A stretch of DNA of 64,000 nt from Chitinophaga sp. SYP-B3965 (GTDB taxonomy: Bacteria; Bacteroidota; Bacteroidia; Chitinophagales; Chitinophagaceae): contig NZ_WJFD01000009.1 in NCBI RefSeq assembly GCF_009647655.1, forward strand, positions 26,361 through 90,360. The letters are read 5' to 3'. Positions 27,559-35,646 of this stretch are shown here, piece after piece. A program made the translations under genes and the position numbers. Each line of letters starts with the position of its first letter. Position 1 is the first letter of the stretch. A model generated the notes under the pieces. That model saw only the letters and a program-made list of their open reading frames with translations. It was not told the DNA's origin and did no database searches.

Positions 27559-28000
27559 ATGGCAACAAAGAAGAAAGTTGCTAGTAAGACTACTAAGAAG
27601 GCGGTTCCGGCCAAAAAAGCTGTAGCTAAAAAGGCTCCCGCTCCTGCTGCTAAAAAATCGGCTGCTAAACCCGCGCCTGCTAAAAAAGCAGTCACGGCGA
27701 AGGCGGCACCTAAAAAGGCGGCGTCAAAGACAGCGGCTAAACCCGCTCCTAAGAAGGCCGTAGTGAATAAAGTAACGGCAAAAGCAGCGCCTGCAAAGGC
27801 TGCTCCGGCTAAGAAACCGGTTGTAACTGCCTCTAAAAAACCGGCTCCCGCTCCTAAAGCGCCCCCTAAGAAAGCAGCTCCGCCTGCTCCGGCGCCTAAA
27901 GCCAAACCAGTTCCGGCAGCTACTACCAAGCCAGCAGCTAAACCAGCACCTGCCCAACCGGTTATTTCTAAACCCGTAGTAAAAGTTGATATAATGCCAG
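27559..28000 (+). repeat. low-complexity Lys/Ala/Pro coding repeats
   Basis: Degenerate repeats of GCTAAAAAAGC-type units encode the H1-like tail. The copies are imperfect and the frame is unbroken. Confidence 0.7.
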
Positions 28001-28572
28001 CAAAGAATAAACAGGACAAACCAGAAAAGGAGACAGTTAAAAAATCCACCGTCGTGGAACCTGCTAAACGGCTTACGGAAAGACCGACTTCCAGAACTGC
28101 TTCTAAAACTTCAGGTAGCAGACCAGTGATGAAAACTGTCACTTATGCCCCTGAGTTTACTAAATCCGTATTAGATCAGCCAGATGCTCCAACTGGCCCG
28201 ATATATCGTTACAGCGATGGCGAATTGCAAGAGTTCAGAGAGATCATCATGAAAAAACTGGAAGCTGCAAAGAAAGAACTCGTTTATCTGCAAGGCCTGA
28301 TCACCCGCAAGGATGAAGCAGGTACGGACGATACTGAAAATAAATACATGAGCATGGAAGATGGTGGCGGTTCCCAGGAGCGTGAGCAACTGAACCAAAT
28401 GGCCAGCCGTCAGATCCAGTTCGTGGATCACCTGGAGAAAGCAATCGTGAGGATTGAGAACAAAACATACGGAATTTGCCGTGTTACAGGTAAGCTGATC
28501 GATAAAGCCCGCCTGAAAGCAGTGCCACATGCTACCTTAAGCATTGAGGCCAAATTGTCTAAAAGCAAATAG
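27559..28572 (+). CDS. histone H1-like tail fused to a TraR/DksA-type domain
   Basis: A 337-aa protein in two parts. Residues 1-150 are almost only Lys, Ala and Pro in repeated AAKKAP/PAKK units, like the histone H1 tails of bacterial HU/H1 proteins. Residues about 205-337 form a DksA-like coiled coil and C-terminal knob (EIIMKKLEAAKKEL; YGICRVTGKLIDKARLKAVPHATLS). Only one cysteine of the C4 zinc finger remains, as in other Bacteroidetes DksA-like proteins. DksA binds the RNA polymerase secondary channel; a basic tail could tether it to DNA. It lies 5 bp after ileS and ends at a strong terminator. Confidence 0.85.
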   Translation: MATKKKVASKTTKKAVPAKKAVAKKAPAPAAKKSAAKPAPAKKAVTAKAAPKKAASKTAAKPAPKKAVVNKVTAKAAPAKAAPAKKPVVTASKKPAPAPKAPPKKAAPPAPAPKAKPVPAATTKPAAKPAPAQPVISKPVVKVDIMPAKNKQDKPEKETVKKSTVVEPAKRLTERPTSRTASKTSGSRPVMKTVTYAPEFTKSVLDQPDAPTGPIYRYSDGELQEFREIIMKKLEAAKKELVYLQGLITRKDEAGTDDTENKYMSMEDGGGSQEREQLNQMASRQIQFVDHLEKAIVRIENKTYGICRVTGKLIDKARLKAVPHATLSIEAKLSKSK

Positions 28573-28593
28573 TTAATAGCTATAAAAATCTTA

Positions 28594-28630
28594 AATGGCT
28601 GTCCCTGAACCGGGCGGCCATTTTTTATTT
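28594..28630 (+). terminator. intrinsic terminator after the H1/DksA gene
   Basis: AATGGC pairs with GCCATT, with an inner CCC/GGG stem, followed by six T. Confidence 0.8.
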
Positions 28631-28647
28631 GGTATAGAAGTAGAGAT

Positions 28648-29157
28648 CTATATCGTTTTCAGAACAAATTTCCGCTCAGTTTCCCTGAGGGTATCATTTG
28701 TGCGTATATTATGAGCTTTTACCTTTTCTGATAATTTGTACCAATACAAAGCAGGAATAATGTTTTTTGAATGTAGCTCCAGTCTCACAAACAATTCCTC
28801 GTTAGGAGATTCTTTTTTATTAATTATCCGGCTCAAACGGGTTTCGTCAATGCTGATCTCTTCTGCAAATTCCTTCTGCTTTTTCTGAATTACCCTAATA
28901 TAAAAAGCAAGGTAATAGCCAAAATGATGTTCTTCCTCGTACACCGTTGAAATAATGTAATCTTCCAGTAGGAACTTCAATTGTAGTACACCACCCATTA
29001 TTTGGTCTTCTACACTCCTGTTCTCCAACATTTCTTTACGTAATGCCCATAATTCTTTATCCTCTTTCGCCTTTTCTTCTGGAGAAAGGCCATGAGGAAA
29101 TATGTGGGCTTCGGCAAGTTCCTTAAGAGTATGTTTACTTTTCTTAATTGATTTCAT
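28648..29157 (-). CDS. XRE-like helix-turn-helix protein (putative antitoxin)
   Basis: A 169-aa protein with an XRE-type helix-turn-helix near residues 94-128 (QKEFAEEISIDETRLSRIINKKE). The N-terminal 80 residues are helical and charged (GLSPEEKAKEDKELWALRKEML). The gene overlaps the end of the GNAT gene by 14 bp, the arrangement of a toxin-first toxin-antitoxin pair such as higBA. It probably binds the palindrome at 29636-29653 and neutralises its partner; that is inference. It is convergent with the H1/DksA gene. Confidence 0.72.
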   Translation of the reverse strand: MKSIKKSKHTLKELAEAHIFPHGLSPEEKAKEDKELWALRKEMLENRSVEDQIMGGVLQLKFLLEDYIISTVYEEEHHFGYYLAFYIRVIQKKQKEFAEEISIDETRLSRIINKKESPNEELFVRLELHSKNIIPALYWYKLSEKVKAHNIRTNDTLRETERKFVLKTI

Positions 29158-29623
29158 AATCGTTTCCTAGATATTTTTGAATAAGAACAAGAGCATTATT
29201 TTTATTAATTGCCAGATGATTTCCCATCCGGAATAATTGATATTTTTTGATATAATGTGCAACTAAGGCTGTTTTGGGTCTTAACGAAACGAATCCCTCA
29301 AAGCCCTTTTTAACGGATAATTTACATGCAAAGGCAATAAGGCATCCTGGAATCCTATCAAACATTTTTTTCTTACCTATATTTTCTTTGGCCGACTCAA
29401 GTAGCTTGATTTCGATCCTTGATTCCTGCTCAATGACTTCCAAAGACATAAGGCCTAAAATAGTCCGATGACCGGCAAGTGTAATTTTATAAACGTCGTA
29501 ATTTTCTTCTTTTGTCCAGTCAAATCCAAATCGCTTTCTCAAAGAACCAGTTAAATCACGCTGCTTTATTAATGAAATTTCAGCCTTTTTAAATTGCCTT
29601 CGGGGAACATAAAAAACTTGCAT
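29144..29623 (-). CDS. GNAT-fold protein (putative toxin)
   Basis: A 159-aa protein (start ATG 29623, MQVFYVPRRQ). Its C-terminal half reads like a GNAT acetyltransferase: beta strand IEIKLLESA, acetyl-CoA-loop-like helix RIPGCLIAFACKLSVKKGFEG (residues 90-110), then FVSLRPKTALVAHYIKKYQLFRMG (111-134). The canonical Q/RxxGxG/A loop is degenerate. GNAT toxins such as TacT and AtaT acetylate aminoacyl-tRNA; similarity to them is structural only. An upstream start at 29656 is excluded because it would include the operator palindrome. Confidence 0.7.
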   Translation of the reverse strand: MQVFYVPRRQFKKAEISLIKQRDLTGSLRKRFGFDWTKEENYDVYKITLAGHRTILGLMSLEVIEQESRIEIKLLESAKENIGKKKMFDRIPGCLIAFACKLSVKKGFEGFVSLRPKTALVAHYIKKYQLFRMGNHLAINKNNALVLIQKYLGNDYEIN

Positions 29624-29635
29624 AATAAAGATACT

Positions 29636-29653
29636 ATAGTTTATATAAACTAT
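29636..29653. promoter_or_regulatory. 18-bp perfect palindrome, probable operator
   Basis: ATAGTTTATATAAACTAT is a perfect dyad, 13 bp before the GNAT ATG. It directly abuts a -7-like TATCTTTA on the minus strand, so a bound repressor would block RNA polymerase. This fits autoregulation by the XRE partner. Confidence 0.65.
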
Positions 29654-29760
29654 CAATTAATTTATTTTTTTCATCAATTATTTACCGGACATTATTAACC
29701 TGTTTAGGTAAATATGGATTGGTGAGTATGTCTTAATTAATTGATAATGTGCTGCTTAAT

Positions 29761-29801
29761 GGTGTTGCCCCCCAACACCACAAGGCCGGGAGACCCCGGC
29801 C
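29761..29801. repeat. two tandem GC-rich hairpins
   Basis: GGTGTTG and CAACACC surround a 5-C loop (29761-29779); GGCCGGG and CCCGGCC surround AGAC (29784-29801). No T-run follows on either strand. They could be a dispersed palindromic element or the 3' end of the 91-aa gene transcript. Confidence 0.6.
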
Positions 29802-29903
29802 CTACTAGTTAAAGTAAAATTGATCATTCGTATTAATTAAACACCGCGAAGCAGTTGTAGTTAACATCGGGCAGGCAGAGTGAGATGACCAATCTGCAAT
29901 GGA

Positions 29904-30179
29904 TTATGTCGCAGGCGTCTCACTCGCCCCGCTCTTCTTCCGCAGCACAGCAAAAAACGTCCGGTGCGCACTTTTGAGTACCTCCTCCATATCCTCCTCA
30001 GAAGAAGAACCGGAGAATTCTTCCTCCGCATCCTTTACCAGCTCCCGTATCTGCAACAACGATAAATATTTACTCCGGCTGATCTCCAACGGAATAGATC
30101 TGAAGGTGGCAATGATCCTCTCTTCATTGGCCAGGTCAATTGCTTCATGCAATCGTTCACGCATAAGCTTTACTTTCAT
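29904..30179 (-). CDS. small hypothetical protein
   Basis: A 91-aa acidic, helical protein (MKVKLMRERLHEAIDLANEERIIA) with Ser/Glu-rich middle (EEEFSGSSSEEDMEEVL). No signal peptide, membrane helix or known domain. A TACTTTCG -7-like element lies 16 bp upstream on its strand. It sits between the GNAT/XRE module and the GT81-HAD gene and may be an accessory gene of the same island, but nothing proves a link. Confidence 0.55.
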   Translation of the reverse strand: MKVKLMRERLHEAIDLANEERIIATFRSIPLEISRSKYLSLLQIRELVKDAEEEFSGSSSEEDMEEVLKSAHRTFFAVLRKKSGASETPAT

Positions 30180-30282
30180 GATTTTTCATTTTTACGAAAG
30201 TAGCGGACTAAAGCAGAACCGCCATGAAAACACGCCAACACTTTGTTAAGTGAAAGTGATACTTTCTCGGAATTTGAAACAT

Positions 30283-30317
30283 AAAAAAAGTGCTTCCCAG
30301 CAAACGCTGAGAAGCAC
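30283..30317 (-). terminator. intrinsic terminator of the GT81/HAD gene
   Basis: On the minus strand GTGCTTCTCAGC pairs with GCTGGGAAGCAC and is followed by seven T. Confidence 0.85.
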
Positions 30318-30344
30318 CTAGGGCATTCAATCGGATGATAATCT

Positions 30345-31898
30345 TTATGCAGGCTTTAACGTTTTCACATCCACATCATCACAATCCGTTTCAAAAGCCT
30401 TCTTAATTTGTTTCGCTGCTAAATAAATGAGCCCTGCTGTTGCCACTGCGGCCAAACTTCCTATCCCGATATTCCGCACCAGCTTTTTACTCGGCCAACG
30501 GCCGTTCTTCCTGCCAGCACCACCCTGGGCAATATCCAGCAAAGGCGCCATGCACACATCTTCAATGACCTTGTCTGCCATCGTTTCTGCTTCCACAAAT
30601 TGTGGATGGTATGCCACACCAATGCCCGCTTCCTGCAACATAACGCGGTCACTTTCTCCATTCCCCACATAGATCACATTCTGCGGAGAGATGTGGTATT
30701 TGTCCGAAATATATTTCAGGATATTGCTCTTGTCATAAGTAGCCGCAGGGTTACTGCCATCCATGAAATATTCAGGGATCGTTAGTTCTCCGGTAGACAC
30801 ACTGTGTATCAGATGCAGCCGGTTAGCAAACGCAAAATCGGCCCCCAGTTTATTCTTCATGTGGTTCGCCACACATTCAAAACCATCTGTGATAAATCCA
30901 CACACATAACCACGTTTCTTTAATTCACGGATCACATGCCGGATATCCGGCGTTACCGGAATACTGTCCGCCACTTCCAGCAGTTCTGCAAGGTTGCGGC
31001 CCTGGAAGAGAGCAGCAGAGCGTTCCAGCCTGATCACAGGATCTGAATAATGTTCAAGGATCTGGTACAGCGCATCTTCTTTATCAAATGCCAGTGCGGC
31101 GAGGTACGTGTAGTTTTGTGTGAACACCGTTTCGTCCAGGTTAAAGATCACCATCTTCTGCAACTTGTCGATAGACTCCAGGATGGAGAATTCCATCTGT
31201 TCACGGATGATATTGATATTCCCCAGTGTTTCCAGGTTCTGTACCGGAATGCTTTCCGCCTTCCGCAAAATAGTACGGGAAACTTCCCGGCTCATTTTGC
31301 TCAGCTGTTCCCATGTTTGCATGGCATTCTCCAGCTTGCCGATATTCACTTCGCGGATACGTGCCTGCAATAAATGCATATCTATCAGCAGGCCGATATC
31401 AACACCATAATCATTTTCAAAATGCACCTGTTTCAGCAAGGATTTCCGGGCAGCGATCATGCCGCTGAGCGGTTGCTGAAAATGTGCAAGGTCCGGAAAG
31501 AGAATACTCAGCAATGGTTTGGCAACCAGCTGTGTTACCCTGCCCGCCTGTCTTTCAAAATATGATTTAGTAAAATCAGCTTCGCCATTAACGATCGCAT
31601 CGGTGAGCAGCTCCACCAGGTTTTCAGGATACGTTAAGATATCGCCGTCCACATACATAATAATATCATGTTTGGCGGCCATCATGCCTTCCCGCATGGA
31701 AATGCCCTTACCGCGCTGGCTGCTGGTGATCACACGTACTTTTTCTTTCAGCGCTTCCTCAACTGTATGATCTGTTGAATTATCATCCACAACAATGATC
31801 TCAATAGCACGGGATGTTTTCCTGATCACTTTGATCACCTGTCTGATCGTGGCCCCTTCGTTGAGTACTGGTATAATTACGGAAATCATAGGTCCCAA
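30345..31898 (-). CDS. GT81-like glycosyltransferase fused to a degenerate HAD domain
   Basis: A 517-aa two-domain protein. Residues 1-215 are a GT-A glycosyltransferase with IIPVLNEGATI, the DxD-like VDGD (83-86), GRVTQLVAKPLL (119-130), QPLSG (142-146) and YGVDIGLLID (164-173), a set typical of GT81 glucosyl-3-phosphoglycerate synthases. Residues 248-445 are a SerB-like HAD domain, but motif I reads NLDET with N253 in place of the nucleophilic Asp, and motif IV reads GNGESD with N413 in place of Asp. A membrane helix lies near 477-495. The catalytic state of the HAD part is doubtful. A start at 31889 (MISVIIPV) is also possible. Confidence 0.85.
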   Translation of the reverse strand: MGPMISVIIPVLNEGATIRQVIKVIRKTSRAIEIIVVDDNSTDHTVEEALKEKVRVITSSQRGKGISMREGMMAAKHDIIMYVDGDILTYPENLVELLTDAIVNGEADFTKSYFERQAGRVTQLVAKPLLSILFPDLAHFQQPLSGMIAARKSLLKQVHFENDYGVDIGLLIDMHLLQARIREVNIGKLENAMQTWEQLSKMSREVSRTILRKAESIPVQNLETLGNINIIREQMEFSILESIDKLQKMVIFNLDETVFTQNYTYLAALAFDKEDALYQILEHYSDPVIRLERSAALFQGRNLAELLEVADSIPVTPDIRHVIRELKKRGYVCGFITDGFECVANHMKNKLGADFAFANRLHLIHSVSTGELTIPEYFMDGSNPAATYDKSNILKYISDKYHISPQNVIYVGNGESDRVMLQEAGIGVAYHPQFVEAETMADKVIEDVCMAPLLDIAQGGAGRKNGRWPSKKLVRNIGIGSLAAVATAGLIYLAAKQIKKAFETDCDDVDVKTLKPA

Positions 31899-31960
31899 TG
31901 ATTTTTAATGAAGAAATAAGGTACTGTCTGGCACGCTCCTAACTCCAAAAATGATACCAT

Positions 31961-32000
31961 AAAAAAAGGCACCCCAGCCAACGCCGGAATGCCTTTTCAA
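31961..32000 (-). terminator. intrinsic terminator of the ABC exporter gene
   Basis: AAAGGCA and TGCCTTT form the outer stem with an inner CCGG/CCAG part; seven T follow on the minus strand. It lies 15-50 bp after the stop at 32015. Confidence 0.8.
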
Positions 32001-32014
32001 GTATATTTTCCTGT

Positions 32015-33832
32015 CTATTTAAATTCCTGCATCTCCACCAGCTTTCTGTAGATACCGTTGTTGGCCAGCAGTTGATCATGCTGCCCTCTTTCCATGATTT
32101 CTCCCTTATCCATAACAATTATTTCATGCGCATGCTGAATAGTGGAAAGCCGGTGTGCGATCACGATAGTGGTGCGATTCTGCATCAGTTTGTCCAGCGC
32201 TTCCTGCACCAGTTTTTCTGATTCCGTATCCAATGCAGAGGTAGCCTCATCTAATATCAGGATCGGAGGATTTTTGAAGATAGCACGCGCAATAGTGAGA
32301 CGTTGACGCTGTCCGCCACTGAGTTTGCTGCCCCTGTCACCGATGAGTGTATCATAACCATTATCCAGTTGTGTAATGAATTCGTGTGCGTTGGCAATTC
32401 TCGCTGCTTCTATTACTTTAGCAGGATCTGCATCTGCCTGTCCGAATGCGATGTTGTTGAGCACACTGTCATTAAACAGGATGGCTTCCTGGGAAACGAT
32501 GCCCATCAACTGCCGGAGGTCATGTAATTTGAGATCACGGATATCTTTTCCATCTATGGTGATCTTTCCTTCGCTGGCATCATAAAAACGCGGCAGCAGA
32601 TCCGCCATCGTAGATTTTCCCGCACCACTTTTTCCTACCAGCGCTATCATCTTCCCCTTTTCAATCGTAAGATTGATATCTCTTAATACGTATTGGTCTT
32701 CATATTTGAAAGATAAATGCTGGTACGAAATATTATCCTGAAAAGTGGATACAGGTACCGCATCTGGTTTATCTTCAATTTCAACCGGTTCATCCAGCAC
32801 ATCAAAGATGCGCTCGCCTGCCACCAATCCTCTTTGCATGGAAGTAAAGGCGTTGGAGATATTCTTTGCCGGTTGCAGAATGGTGAAGTACAACCCAAGG
32901 TACATAATGAATGTGCCCGGTTCAATTTGCTTCCCCAATACCATATAGCCGCCGACCATTACCAGCACCACTACCAGGGTCACACCCAATGCTTCTGAAA
33001 TAGGAGAAGCCAGTTCACGTTGATTGTAAATAGCTTTACTCAAACGGGTAAATGCACTGGTGATAACACCAAATTTTCGCTGCATATATGTCTCTGCCGT
33101 AAAGCTTTGAACAATACGCACACCACCCAGTGTTTCTTCAGATACGTTGAGCATTTTACCCAACATCTCCTGGCTGTAATAACCTTTCTTGCGCAGTTGC
33201 TTTGAAATATAAGAGATCAGCAAACCGGACAAAGGGAAGAACACAAGCGTGAATAAAGTGAGTTGTACGGATATATAGAATAGCAGAAAAAAAGTGAAAA
33301 TAATCACAAATGGATCACGCAATAGTACCTGGATGGAATTGGCGATGATGTATTCTACTTCAGAAACATCATTCGTCATAACAGACAACAGATCTCCTTT
33401 GCGGCGCTTATTAAAAAAAGAAAGTGATTGAGAGGTCACACGTTCATATAGATTGTTCCGTATCCTTTCCAGTACATTCATCCGCAACCGGATCATCACC
33501 CGCATGCTGAGATAACGGGCACCATTGGCAATCACGGTAGCGCTGGCAATTATGATACAAACAAATCCCAAAGCATACATCTTACCATATGCATCACTGA
33601 TCTGCAGGAAGTGGTATTGGAACAGATCGGTAAAATAACCGATCGTTAAAGAGAATTCCGGCATACCAGGTGGCTCCGGAGGCGTTTCTATAAACAGCAC
33701 GTTCAGCAAAGGAGCCAGCATAGCAAAATTTATCAGCCCAAATATGATCCCGATAAGAGAATAGATCACATATTCCGGTAAATAATGGTGCAAGGGCTTT
33801 ACAAATGCCAGCAAACGCTTAAAAGTCTTCAT
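32015..33832 (-). CDS. ABC exporter, fused permease/ATPase (MsbA-like)
   Basis: A 605-aa half-transporter. Six transmembrane helices fill the first 330 residues, with the IIFGLINFAMLAPLLNVLF start typical of Bacteroidetes MsbA/lipid A exporters. The ATPase domain has Walker A GKSGAGKS near 397, signature LSGGQRQR near 505, Walker B ILILDEATSALD and the H-loop AHRLST. As a homodimer it flips lipids or drugs outward across the inner membrane. The -7 element TACTTTTG at 33860-33853 gives a short leader. It is divergent from rbfA. Confidence 0.93.
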   Translation of the reverse strand: MKTFKRLLAFVKPLHHYLPEYVIYSLIGIIFGLINFAMLAPLLNVLFIETPPEPPGMPEFSLTIGYFTDLFQYHFLQISDAYGKMYALGFVCIIIASATVIANGARYLSMRVMIRLRMNVLERIRNNLYERVTSQSLSFFNKRRKGDLLSVMTNDVSEVEYIIANSIQVLLRDPFVIIFTFFLLFYISVQLTLFTLVFFPLSGLLISYISKQLRKKGYYSQEMLGKMLNVSEETLGGVRIVQSFTAETYMQRKFGVITSAFTRLSKAIYNQRELASPISEALGVTLVVVLVMVGGYMVLGKQIEPGTFIMYLGLYFTILQPAKNISNAFTSMQRGLVAGERIFDVLDEPVEIEDKPDAVPVSTFQDNISYQHLSFKYEDQYVLRDINLTIEKGKMIALVGKSGAGKSTMADLLPRFYDASEGKITIDGKDIRDLKLHDLRQLMGIVSQEAILFNDSVLNNIAFGQADADPAKVIEAARIANAHEFITQLDNGYDTLIGDRGSKLSGGQRQRLTIARAIFKNPPILILDEATSALDTESEKLVQEALDKLMQNRTTIVIAHRLSTIQHAHEIIVMDKGEIMERGQHDQLLANNGIYRKLVEMQEFK

Positions 33833-33852
33833 TCCTGTTAATTGATGATCCG

Positions 33853-33860
33853 CAAAAGTA
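33853..33860 (-). promoter_or_regulatory. -7 element of the ABC exporter gene
   Basis: TACTTTTG on the minus strand lies 20 bp before the ATG at 33832. Confidence 0.55.
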
Positions 33861-33969
33861 CATTAAAAGCGGGAATCCACGTATGGGCGGGAGTTATGCG
33901 GATAACCATATAAATTGGTTAATTTTGGGCGGATTCCCATAGAGGGGTGTTCAGCTTAAATTGAGTAAA

Positions 33970-34335
33970 ATGCAAGAAACAAAAAGGCAAAAGCAGGTAG
34001 GGCAACTGGTGCAGCAGGAATTGAGTGATATATTCCTGCGTATGGGGTTCAACGTTACAGAGGGAGGTATGATCTCCATCTCTTCCGTGAAAATGACACC
34101 CGATCTGCTGGAGGCAAGGGTATATTTAAGCATGTTCCAGATCAGATCTCCGGAGGAAATGCTGGAAAAGATGAATGAGCGGATGGGAGAGATCAGGGGA
34201 GCACTGGGCAACCGTGTAGCCAAACAATTACGTCGTGTACCTTACGTTAATTTCTTCCTGGATGATACGCTGGATCACGTGTTCAAGATGGAAGAACTCT
34301 TTAAGAAGATCAACGAGGATAAAGATAAGAAGTAA
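33970..34335 (+). CDS. rbfA: 30S ribosome-binding factor A
   Basis: A 121-aa KH-like protein: RQKQVGQLVQQELSDIF at the N-terminus, ISISSVKMTPDLLEARVYLSMF in the middle and RRVPYVNFFLDDTLDHVFKMEELF near the end, matching RbfA. It matures the 16S rRNA 5' end during 30S assembly. I chose ATG 33970; a TTG three codons upstream is possible. The FtsX-like gene begins 21 bp after the stop. Confidence 0.93.
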   Translation: MQETKRQKQVGQLVQQELSDIFLRMGFNVTEGGMISISSVKMTPDLLEARVYLSMFQIRSPEEMLEKMNERMGEIRGALGNRVAKQLRRVPYVNFFLDDTLDHVFKMEELFKKINEDKDKK

Positions 34336-34356
34336 CCTTTTCGGAATTATTACAAC

Positions 34357-35589
34357 ATGATCTGGCAATTTGCACTTCGTTATTTCCGGGCCCGTAAATC
34401 TACCAGTGCCATCAATATCATTGCGTGGGTGAGCGTGGGTGCAATTGCCGTAGGCACTGCCGCTTTGATCACTGTATTAAGTGTTTTCAACGGTTTCACC
34501 GGCCTTGTTAAATCACTGTATTCTTCCTTTTACCCCACCCTCAAAGTAGTGCCGGCCACCGGCAAAACCATTCTTTTAACAGCCAGCCAGCTCAAAGAGG
34601 TCGCCGCTATCCCGGGCGTAGCCTACTTTTCCCAGACCATTGAAGAAAAGGCCGTACTGCGTTTTGGTAATGAGCAAACCATTGCCGTATTAAAAGGAGT
34701 AGATGCGCAATTCAAAACAGTAGCTGGTGTGCAGGATAAGATCGTAAGAGGCCGCTTTGATCTGAGTCATGAAAATGGCTACCAGGCCGTATTTGGGATG
34801 GGAATAGAAACTGCGCTGGGTGTAGATGTGGAACATAGCCTGGTGCCTGTGAACGTTTACATCCCTAAAAGAGATGCCAACAGCAACCTGAATGCCGCCC
34901 TGCCGGAACAAGCGCTGAATACAGGCGTGATCTATCCTGTAGGCACTTTTGCCATTCAGCAGGAGTTTGACAGTAAATACATCCTCACAGATATCAGCTT
35001 CCTGCGGAATATATTGGACATGGCCCCGGGGGAAATGTCTTCGCTGGAATTATCACTGAAACCAGATTATTCAGAAAAAAAAGTAAAACGGAAAGTACAG
35101 GAATTGCTGGGAGATAATGTGAAAGTGCTTACCCGCGTAGAGCAGAATGCCACGATCTATAATGTGATGCAAACAGAAAAGTGGGTGGTGTATGTATTCC
35201 TGAGCTTCATCCTGGTGATTGCCGCTTTCAACATGATCGGGTCATTATCCATGCTCGTGATAGAAAAGCAAAAGGACATCACTATCCTGAAAGCCATGGG
35301 CAGCCGCAATGGCCTTATCCAGCGCATCTTTCTGATGGAGGGGCTGATCATAGCAGGTGCCGGCAGCGTTCTTGGTTTTAGCCTGGCCATCACCATTTGT
35401 TTATTACAGCAACATTTTGGCCTGGTAAAATTAGGAGGAGGTTCTTTCCTGATAGATGCCTTCCCGGTGGAAATGCATATAGATGACTTTATCCTGGTGA
35501 GTGTAACCATTCTCGTTATAGGGGTCCTGGCCAGCTGGTATCCAGCTAAGAGGGCCGCGAGGCAAGAAATTGCACTGAAAGCCACTTAA
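34357..35589 (+). CDS. FtsX-like ABC permease (LolC/E family)
   Basis: A 410-aa MacB/LolC-E-type permease: first helix near 20-45 (INIIAWVSVGAIAVGTAALITVLSVFNGF), a periplasmic domain of about 220 residues, then three helices (FLSFILVIAAFNMIGSLSMLVI, GLIIAGAGSVLGF, FILVSVTILVIGVLASWYPA). Together with a LolD-type ATPase, not encoded nearby, such permeases move lipoproteins from the inner membrane. It is probably co-transcribed with rbfA and ends at a strong terminator. Confidence 0.88.
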   Translation: MIWQFALRYFRARKSTSAINIIAWVSVGAIAVGTAALITVLSVFNGFTGLVKSLYSSFYPTLKVVPATGKTILLTASQLKEVAAIPGVAYFSQTIEEKAVLRFGNEQTIAVLKGVDAQFKTVAGVQDKIVRGRFDLSHENGYQAVFGMGIETALGVDVEHSLVPVNVYIPKRDANSNLNAALPEQALNTGVIYPVGTFAIQQEFDSKYILTDISFLRNILDMAPGEMSSLELSLKPDYSEKKVKRKVQELLGDNVKVLTRVEQNATIYNVMQTEKWVVYVFLSFILVIAAFNMIGSLSMLVIEKQKDITILKAMGSRNGLIQRIFLMEGLIIAGAGSVLGFSLAITICLLQQHFGLVKLGGGSFLIDAFPVEMHIDDFILVSVTILVIGVLASWYPAKRAARQEIALKAT

Positions 35590-35593
35590 ATAT

Positions 35594-35632
35594 AAAAGGC
35601 GCCGCATCAATAGACACGGCGCCTTTTTTTTA
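35594..35632 (+). terminator. intrinsic terminator after the FtsX-like gene
   Basis: AAAAGGCGCCG pairs with CGGCGCCTTTT, followed by more T. The A-rich left side lets it serve the convergent transketolase gene as well. Confidence 0.85.
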
Positions 35633-35646
35633 TACTTACTTAGCGT

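Noticed and set aside
27537..28142. 201-codon minus-strand frame rich in Gly, Ala and Phe
   Set aside because: It is the antisense shadow of the Lys/Ala/Pro repeats of the H1/DksA gene.
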